64,000 nucleotides of DNA from Bilabrum cf. latius (taxonomy: Eukaryota > Bigyra: Bicosoecida > Bigyra > Bicosoecida): the NCBI GenBank assembly GCA_965178125.1, contig OZ237775.1, positions 372,001-436,000 of the forward strand. Reading direction: 5' to 3'. This document shows positions 56,501-64,000 of this stretch, piece by piece (within the stretch, counting starts at the first letter, position 1; each line of letters opens with the position of its first letter). The notes beneath the pieces were generated by a model. The model was not told the origin of the DNA. It searched no databases and was given only the letters and a program-made list of their open reading frames with translations. Both the position numbers and the translations under genes were made by a program.

Positions 56501-59500
56501 GCACCAGTCTCCTGAAATCCTCATGGCTCGACACAAACTCGCCCATGCCACCAGGGCTAATATCGCCGTGCAGCTTAACGAGAGCAGGCACGTCGGATTG
56601 TGATTGCAAGTGGGCTCGCAGTCGCTTGATATCCTTGCGGAAGATTTTAAGAAGGGAAAACTGCCTTTGTACCATGTACTCACCTTTATGTCTGACGGGG
56701 AGGTGGTTCATCCGCTTTAAGGCCTGATAAGCATCTCTCGGCCGCTGCACATGATCGTTTTGGGATTCTCCTCCGGGTGCTCCGTGTTGTCTTGCTGCAT
56801 GCAAAGCAGCCATTACCTTCCAAGTCTCCTCAAAAAGAAGGTCCCAGTTGGTCGTAACGATGGCCGGGAAGGGGCCGGAAAGGAGGGCTGCGTGACGATC
56901 GAGGCTTCCTTTGATGGCAAGCTTCTGGATAACATCTACATCAACATCTACATCTACAGCCGCACCTGCGCCTATGCGAGCATTAGTGCCAGCAGTACCA
57001 GCTGCACCTGCGCCAGAACCAGCGCCAGAACCAGAACCAGCGCCAGAACCAGAACCAGCGCCAGAACCAGCGCCAGAACCAGCACCTGTGCCAGCATTAG
57101 CGCCAGCACTAGTACCAGCACCAGCGCCAGCGCCAGCACTTTCAGGAAAAAGCGTACCCCTCTTGCCATCCTCAATGACACCTTTCACGCATTTTTTAAA
57201 CTCTTTGGCGCCGAACTTCCCAATGAGTTGCAATGTAAATGCATCCAGCTTCACGCCAGAACGATTGATACTGTCATTGAAGCGCTCATATCCGGCTTCC
57301 GTTGGAACATCGTCGTGGACATCAGGAGGGTTCAATGCGTTCCTCAACCTGAGATACACGCAATAGAGCAAAGTTTTCCAAGTGGGAACAAGGCCGTTGC
57401 TCACCCCTGCCCCGGCAAAGGGAATCACCTTCCGGCACCGCGTTCGCTCCAGCAGCAGCCTCACCGACCCCTTGGGGTACTCCATGAACACTAGATTCTT
57501 GTCGTCTTCCAGCGGTGGATTGAGAAGATCCTTGAGAGGAGCTGCAGCTGGTGCAGGGTCTGGGGTTAGACCTGGACCTGGGGCTTGAGCTTGAGCTGGA
57601 GCTGGAGCTGGAGCTTGAGCTGGAGCTGGAGCTGGAGCTGGAGCTGGAGCTGGAGCTGGAGCTGGAGCTGGAGCTGGAGCTGGAGCTGGAGCTGGAGCTG
57701 GAGCTGGAGCTGGAGCTGGAGCTGGAGCTGGAGCTGGAGCTGGAGCTGGAGCTGGAGCTGGAGCTGGAGCTGGAGCTGGAGCTGGAGCTGGAGCTGGAGC
57801 TGGAGCTGGAGCTGGAGCTGGAGCTGGAGCTGGAGCTGGAGCTGGAGCTGGAGCTGGAGCTGGAGGAGCTGGAGGAGCTGGAGCTGGAGGAGCTGGAGCT
57901 GGAGCTGGAGCTGGAGCTGGAGCTGGAGCTGGAGCTGGAGCTGGAGTTGGAGCTGGAGCTGGACCAAGGCCACTGGGAGCTGCATCGCCTGATCCTGCAC
58001 TAGCAAGGCGCCACCAGTGAAGGTCAATTCGACCGGGAGCTGCGAGCGGAACGAGAGCCCCGCGAGATTCCAGCTACGGGCTGGATGCGGTGCTGCCTAC
58101 CTAATCACGATCGATGCCCATCGTAACGAGTTTCTCTCTTGCACAGGCTACCATTTCGTCTGCTTGGTCAGACTAAGCATCTTGCAATCTGGCCACACAC
58201 CACGCCAAATCTCCGACGTAATCTGCTCGTGGTCTGCAACTTGACATGCATGCCCGTACCAAAGGCTCTGAGATCGAAGGGAGGCCTATCTCGCTTGGCC
58301 AAGACCAAGCAAGTCTCCTGTCTATCCAATCGCCCCAACTCTGTATGCAAGGCTCACCCACACGTGATTCACGAGCTGATCTTGACGAGGCACCCTCGCC
58401 ACCGTCTGCAGCAGTCCTTGATACTTCTGCTACTTCTCGCAGCTCAGGTGGCTCAACTGGCTGCCTGGTGAGAATCGTGAACATGATGCAGCCGAGGGCA
58501 TACACATCGCTAGCTTCCGTACGGCGTGCCTTGGGCTCGTTTAAAAACCTCTCTGGTGGCGCGTGCGGCTCAAACCACACATCCGGCGGAGGATCGCTGA
58601 ACCGTCGAGACAGGCCCAAATCAACGAGGGTGGCCCAAAATCGTGTAGACCGTGCTGGATCTGCCCTACTGCTACTAGCAAGTGGGGCGTGATGCACTCC
58701 GAATCGAGACTAGTGCGTCATCCGATGCCGCAGCATAGCCTCCTCGTCGGCATTGGCCTCCCTGAGTACGATGTTGCCGCAGTGGATGTCGCCGTGTGCC
58801 AGTCCTAGCGCGTGCATGGCAGAAACAGCGTCGGCTATCTGGGCACAGATGCAGAAACGCTGCCCCATGCTCAGATCAACTCCGATACCGTCATAAGGGG
58901 CCGGCCACTAGGCCATCGATGTTCTGCCTGCCTCGTGCAGCAGTAATCTCCGGGTGGAGCTGGCGTCGGACAGTGGCGGTGAAGTCATAGCTGCAGCTGA
59001 TGACTTGGGCATGGCCTTCGTGTTAGACTCAACTATTGCTGCACTTTGTACCACATGACCCAAGCCGCTGTAATAGGAAGCTCCCCAAAGCGTTGCTGTG
59101 TGGCACTGAGAACCTCTCGCAGCTAACCGTGCGGCTTCCGTGAGCATGCTGGCTGCAATAAGCTCATACGAAACTCGATCAGAACTCCTAGATTTTTTGG
59201 CAGGGGTATAGCCCGAGCCCTTGCCTTCCCGACCAGCAGAAATGCTGGTGAGTTTAGCATCGCGTTCGCTTTCGATGGATTTCATTTTGATCGTTTTCAG
59301 CAGAAACGCCGAGTGCTCTGTTCCTCGCAGGATAGATTGCGACAGCACTCTAGCCCATTGCTGTACTCGTATCTCCCGCAGCTCCCCAAAATTCCCCTGG
59401 CCCGAAATCGTATTTGTTCGGATCACTGCAGCTTCGGGTATGATTGGAAGCACGCGTACGACGAGCGAATCATCTTTATTTCCGGCAGCCGCAGAAGTTG

Positions 59501-62161
59501 GCCCTGCATTTGCCGTATCACGAGCTGGCACATCCCGTGGCGAAAGCAACATGACGTTGGTTTTCAACGATGGTGGGGCCATGCATATCGGCAGGCGGCC
59601 GGCCGCGACTGATGACTCTGCACGCGCGCACAAAGAAGCACCAGCTTCACAAAGCTACCGAGCACACGCTGATGGCTGGCTATCGACAGCACCGGATGGC
59701 GCAGGCATGTACACAGAGGCATCACCAGTGCCGAAGCCAAGAGAGAGACCATTCCCTAGCCAGTTGATCCACGCCGACTCGTCTAGTTGCTGGCACAGAG
59801 CAGGCCAGGCACTGCGCGAAAGCAAATCTCCACTTCCCCACGTCTCCATGTTCAGCAGCAGCATTGCCCGGGCCCTGGGTTGAACAAGTGGCACGATCGG
59901 GGGCAGGAAGCACGCCGTGTGCTCCGAAAGGGTGGACAGGTCGAGGTGCTGCCTCGCCGCGGCACACGCGTCCTCCCACTCGCGCACCTTGCGCCAAGCC
60001 TGTGCGCGGGCATCATCAGCAGCAGGCGTGATGGGCAATCCCAGCAGGCTCTAGCGCCAGGACACGTCCTTGCGAGACCTGAACATGTCACACAAGCTGC
60101 TGGTACCAGCATTCGATCCGGCCATAGTTTCACAATACCGCTGCTTTGCGAAATCTTCATCATAACACGTGACCTTGGTCTGACGGATGCACCTTATTTG
60201 CAGCTGAGGATCTCGAGACAGCCTCTTCTCCTCATCTTCGTGCATGCACACGAGCACGGTGGGGTCCGTCTCCGACGCTGATATCCGCAGGGCAAAGCAT
60301 ACTGACAGTTTCTCTGTGCTCATTATGTGCTGCTTCTCACTAGTTGCGTTCGCCTCCCGCAGGCGCATGTATGCCTCATCACCTCGACTGCGGCTAGACA
60401 CGAGAGACTCACCGAAAGCGCCTGGTAGGGGACAGGGCAGCTGCGATGCCCACATCAACTAGGATATACGGCCGCTTGAATCGGAATACTACAGGCAACT
60501 GATGACGCCCGCAATCCGTTCTTTGTCTGACTGCAGCAGCATCATTGGGGATACCTCGTCATCTGGTACTCCATGTTGAACCCCCTACCCGCCACCCGCA
60601 GAACTCCCGGCGTGTTCACCGGTCGTCGCGAGCGTCAAACCTCCTTCTACGAGGTCTGTTCCGAGGCCAGCGGCACCTGCATGTGATGCATCCGTGCCTG
60701 CATGCGATGCACCTCCATGAGACCCGTTAAGTCTCAGGGACATTTGCCCATACTCATTCACGTGCACGTCCAACCGGTAGTGATGTACGGTGAGGTGCTG
60801 CTGGCGCCCGACTGCAGAGGAGCCACCGCTCGGTCCAGAACTAGGCGCGGGAGCGTGATCCATGTCAGTGCTCCATGTGAATAGAGCTCTTTCTTTAACG
60901 ATATGGCCCTGCAGCGCCGCAAACGTGACACCGTCTCTACTCGGCTGCAATACTGATGGCGCAGTGTACCCGGCAGCATGCTCGGCAGCTGCTGCGTCCA
61001 AGCCTGGCGTGTCCAAAAAGCCAGCCCCCCGCCCTGCACCGGGTACACCTGCAGTCTTGGCGCCAGAGTCTGTTGCGCCTACTTTTGCAGCTTCATCTCC
61101 AGCACCATCTACTTGGCCCCCGGCTGTGTCTCTGGTTCGACTGCCAGCTAGGCCAGAGCTGAGCTCGGGTGCCTGAAGCTCCCTCAGGTGCTTATGTACA
61201 GCGGGACACACGATCTGAAACGGTGTGATGAAAGATCTTCCGATGTCATCATCACCTGCCGTTCCAACCGCATAGAGGGCCGGAGATTCTTCGGGATGCT
61301 GGGCTGCAGAAGATCCTGTCATTGCACCACCTTGCGCTGCACCCTGGCTTGAAGAAGCACCGTGAGCCGTGGGCGCCGAGATGCGCAGATGTGACGTGGT
61401 CTGGCCCCGAATCATGCCGCTGCTGCCATCTAGCCCAAGCCCTATGACGAGTGCAGCGGCAGCCAGAGCACAGGGGTACTCCCCGCTGACCGTCTTCATG
61501 CCATTGCCCCCGCCCCGCCCCGCCGACAGGATCAAACCCTCTCCGTACTCGCTCGGATTCAACCGCACCAGCCAAGGGTCCTGTCTCTCGATCGACGACA
61601 GCAGCAGGTCGGCGGCCGGGCGAGACATCATCCCCTGCATGCCGGGCAAGGCAGCGTCCAGGGCCAGCAGCCGGTGGGATGCCGCGAGGATCACACGATC
61701 AGGTGTTCTAGCTTGATTGCCATCCGGCATGATGCCAGCTCGCAGGATGTGGAGAAGGCCGGCAAAATCCAGGAAAGGCACCAGAAGGCTCTTGTCTTCT
61801 TTCTCTTGGAGCCTGGGAGGCGTGTCGAGCTGCCCGAGAGCTGCGCGCCAGGCTTCAATGCATCGATTAACTGCATTACCACCAATCTGATCGACCGAGT
61901 ATTTCTTGCTGTTATCGCTTCCGGATGTGAGAGTCTCGCGGATGCGGCGTTCGATCGTTTGCCAAGGCAGCGCCGGGAGCAAGTCTTTGGTTTCCTGCCT
62001 GCACCAACAAGAGTAGGGCAAAAGTAGAATCGCCTACAAATGTAATACAAGATGCATGCCAATGTGACAGCGGTCAGCTCTATCGGCATGCAATGACATG
62101 ACATGCCACACGTACGATCTTACCGTAGGAATGATGCCCAAACCGCTGTAGAAGCTATCAT
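53583..62161 (-). CDS. Giant protein: degenerate protein kinase domain fused to a SIR2-like NADase domain
   Basis: Exon 1 is 62161-62124, exon 2 is 61998-53583; 2,817 aa, TAA stop. No TAA or TGA interrupts the 8.4-kb exon, only TAGs. The N-terminal ~860 residues are unrecognised. Kinase region: glycine loop ISGQGNFGEL (~877), possible Lys in LLKTIK (~914), catalytic loop HGDIHCGN (D1083, N1087), DLG for DFG (D1139), APPE (~1160), DVYALGCIMF. A Pro-Ala run of about 120 residues follows (1360-1483). SIR2-like region: FAGAGVSNGLVPTW (~1540), IVTTNWDLLFEE (Asn1730), LVKLHGDI (His1823), FYGFGLEDRDV. A C-terminal region shares IPIWSGMHGLGITEGARI with the next gene. SIR2-like domains of this type hydrolyse NAD in bacterial immunity; an effector role here is inference. 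Confidence 0.82.
56975..57140. repeat. GA-rich low-complexity insertion within the SIR2-like domain
   Basis: Imperfect repeats of AGAACCAGCGCC type encode, on the minus strand, a Gly-Ala-Ser tract (SGAGSGAGSGSGAGSG type) between the GAG and TTN motifs of the SIR2-like domain. A run of alternating Val-Asp codons lies directly beside it (about 56930-56960). It is probably a flexible surface loop. Confidence 0.85.
57587..57965. repeat. (GAGCTG)n hexanucleotide microsatellite
   Basis: About 60 units of GAGCTG, with a few GGA insertions near 57865-57890. Read on the minus strand in the frame of the kinase-SIR2 gene it encodes alternating Pro-Ala, so it lies between the kinase and SIR2-like domains as an extended linker. 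All other frames are also open through it, so ORFs on the plus strand (Leu-Glu and Ser-Trp runs) are artefacts. Confidence 0.95.
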
Positions 62162-62628
62162 TACCACTGACTCAGAGAACACTTCAATTGTATGCGTGTA
62201 ATGCCAACGTCGCCAGTAGTTTCTGGCAGAAGTGTACTGAACCGAATTTGGTGTGGGCTGTGGCAATCTTGATTAGTTGAATATACACGGCTCAATCAAA
62301 ATTTGGACTCCCCAAGCGCTTCCCACCCCGAATCCAAGAAGCAGGCGCAGGAAGGAGCCGGTGCCCAGGCACTCACATAGGACAGCTGTCAGTGATGTTC
62401 ACAGTAGACCCAAAAACCAAGCGGGCGCTCGTGATACGAGCCGAAAAGAGGCCGCCGCGACAGGGCGCCCCACGCCCCGATCCTCGACAGGGCGACAGCA
62501 ACCATAGTAGCCCCTGCCTCCATCCTGGACACACGTTCACAGGGCACGTGGCCAGCCGTCTCAAAGAGCACCAGCAGGGCCTCGACAATGCAGAAGCCGA
62601 CTGTCGCCCTCGGCCACACAGCTGGCCC
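62162..62628. promoter_or_regulatory. Spacer upstream of the kinase-SIR2 gene
   Basis: The region between the start of the kinase-SIR2 gene and the TGA of its truncated paralogue, both minus strand, should contain the promoter of the former. Small open frames on the plus strand have no recognisable content. Confidence 0.4.
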
Positions 62629-64000
62629 TCAGTCCCGTCCGTATTGATCCTCTGGGGCTGCGGAATACACCATGTCGTGCGCACGTTGACCGATCAAACT
62701 GCGCCACTTCTCCAGCAGAGACTACAATCGCTGTGCATCTGTTTCTGGAGCAGCGCCCTATGAACTTGCAGCTGACGACTGCCGGCCAAGTGGTGCTCCC
62801 GGTTTGCCTCCGTCCGAGTCGCTGGACTCCTGGGGTGCCTTCCGAGGCGTGTCACCGTCGTCATTGGATTTGCCACCACCTAGTCCCTTGCCCGATTCTG
62901 CCCCTGACCCCTCGCTCGTAGTTGCAACAGTTTCTGCCTTACCAGCCGATGATTCTTTGCCGCCTTCAGCACCGGTGCTAGCTGTTCTGAAGCGCACCGG
63001 AAGCAAGTCAGTGCCGTACTCCGCTGGAGGCTGGAACAAGATGCCACCGCCTTTCCAGGCTTCCCTGCCCTGCAATCCCTCGCTTTCCTCTTCCACCTTT
63101 CTGAGTCCCTCCAGATCGATGAAAGAGACCGCAGAGCCTTCCAAAATCCCAACACGGCTGGCAATCACGTCAGCTGGCTTATCCATGAAACTAGGAAGGG
63201 GCAATTCACACGGAAGGAGACCCAGCTGCTGAGCCACGTCGGCCAAAGTGCCGCCTCTGATGGGGATGCACATCCTCCTCGACTTGACCACACGTGCCAT
63301 GTGATGAGTGCCAGAGCGCACTGCAGGGTTGGTCCGTCTGCTGCTGCCAGGGTTGGCGGCGCTGGGTTGCCGACCCGTCTCCTGTATTGGAGGGGGCATG
63401 CTTTTGGATTCTGCTCCAATCGACCCTGCGGCAGCACCCGAACCCGCTGCGGTTGCCTTCGCAGGATCATTTGGTTCTCTGGCTGCTGTAGCATCACCAA
63501 TCCGAGAGTCAGTGGCGTCTCCAGGAAAGCCCCCACTCGTTTGTGCGAGATGACCTGCGTCAAGCACCTGCACATGCACTTCCATCATGCCATCGACGGC
63601 TCTGGCCAGTACAGACTATAAACAAAGCTGCCCACCAGCGATTGCAGTCGTTAGGGCATCCTGGAGTTGAACACATGTACCGTCCAATTGCCTGTCCTCG
63701 CATGGCATGATGCACAGCTGCACACGAATCGGAGGCAGCTCGTGCTTCCTGTACTTGCACTCGGCGAAGAAATCACCCACAGCACTGGTGATGATCCTTG
63801 CCCCCTCAGTGATACCCAGCCCGTGCATGCCCGACCAGATGGGGATGCGGAGAACAATTTCCCGGTCGCCACTGCAAGTGGCTTGCAGAGAGTGAATGCG
63901 GCCAAGTTCACCTTCCTGTGTCTCGCAAGCGTTGCTGCTCGTGACTGTTGAAGACTCAGAAGCGATCGCCGCAGGTTCGCTCGGCTCGCTTGGTGTAAAC
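62629..64000 (-). CDS. Paralogue of the C-terminal region of the kinase-SIR2 protein, 5' end beyond window
   Basis: One frame enters from the right edge and runs to TGA at 62629 through TAGs near 63616, 62758 and 62710. It shares with residues ~2480-2700 of the neighbouring giant protein the blocks IPIWSGMHGLGITEGARI, SAVGDFFAECKYRKHELPPI, RGGTLADVAQQLGL, PADVIASRVGILEGS and FQPPAEYGTDLLPVRFRT. Spacers between blocks differ. Whether it also carries kinase or SIR2-like domains is not visible. The same-strand tandem order suggests a local gene family. Function unknown. Confidence 0.75.

Noticed and set aside
57551-58003. Plus-strand ORFs of Leu-Glu and Ser-Trp repeats
   Set aside because: They are generated by the (GAGCTG)n microsatellite, which is open in every frame; the minus-strand frame is the one continuous with the kinase and SIR2-like domains.
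1-64000. Stop-codon readthrough or massive pseudogenisation instead of a changed code
   Set aside because: TAG occurs at very many sites, including conserved motifs in essential genes, while in-frame TAA and TGA are absent. Neither readthrough nor decay would select only TAG.
1-64000. TAG encoding Leu or Glu instead of Gln
   Set aside because: Paralogue pairs show CAG opposite TAG five times, and conserved contexts such as GDQFG and the protease site favour Gln. A decisive residue table was not computed.

Overview
This is a GC-rich nuclear window from a unicellular eukaryote. It has spliceosomal GT-AG introns (most about 85-210 nt) and basal transcription factors with large insertions (TFIIH p44/SSL1 and a TAF2-like TFIID subunit). 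An axonemal dynein intermediate chain implies motile flagella. I cannot name the species. The central observation is that TAG is a sense codon, almost certainly glutamine, while TAA and TGA terminate. Read with the standard code, nearly every gene breaks into short ORFs. Read with TAG=Gln, the pieces fuse in the same frame into single genes up to 2.8 thousand codons long. Five TAG positions line up with CAG codons in a local paralogue. All gene models below use this code.

Layout, left to right. 1-5956 (-): 3'-truncated FG-GAP-like secreted or membrane protein. 6315-8353 (-) and 14462-16700 (-): two paralogous ARM/HEAT-like proteins, one with an N-myristoylation-type start, flanking a 1,722-aa ankyrin-repeat protein (8819-14297, -). 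17477-19727 (+): TFIIH p44. 19.2-31.0 kb: a tandem duplication of about 4 kb. Each copy has a 3' piece of the p44 gene, a minus-strand secreted-protein gene and a divergent six-exon ankyrin gene. In the left copy the secreted-protein gene is frameshifted and has been hit by a 3.6-kb AT-rich element (20333-23969) with about 675-bp terminal inverted repeats. The element encodes an adenain/Ulp1-type cysteine protease, a DUF5754-like protein and three small unknown ORFs. It resembles a minimal Polinton-like-virus-derived satellite, and its protease also needs TAG=Gln.

31369-39989 (+): TAF2-like giant protein. 40479-42876 (+): axonemal dynein intermediate chain (WD40). 43236-50771 (+): RCC1/leucine-rich-repeat/cysteine-rich multi-spanning surface protein. 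51124-53319 (+): gamma-glutamyltransferase. 53583-62161 (-): a 2,817-aa protein with a degenerate protein kinase domain, a long Pro-Ala stretch and a SIR2-like NADase domain. 62629-64000 (-): a truncated paralogue of its C-terminal part. No rRNA, tRNA or CRISPR array was seen.

The strongest candidates for undescribed biology are the UAG-only reassignment, the code-matched virus-like satellite, and the kinase-SIR2 protein, which has the look of an NAD-depleting immune or cell-death effector. Splice sites and starts were read by eye, using paralogue comparison where possible; none was tested with transcripts.
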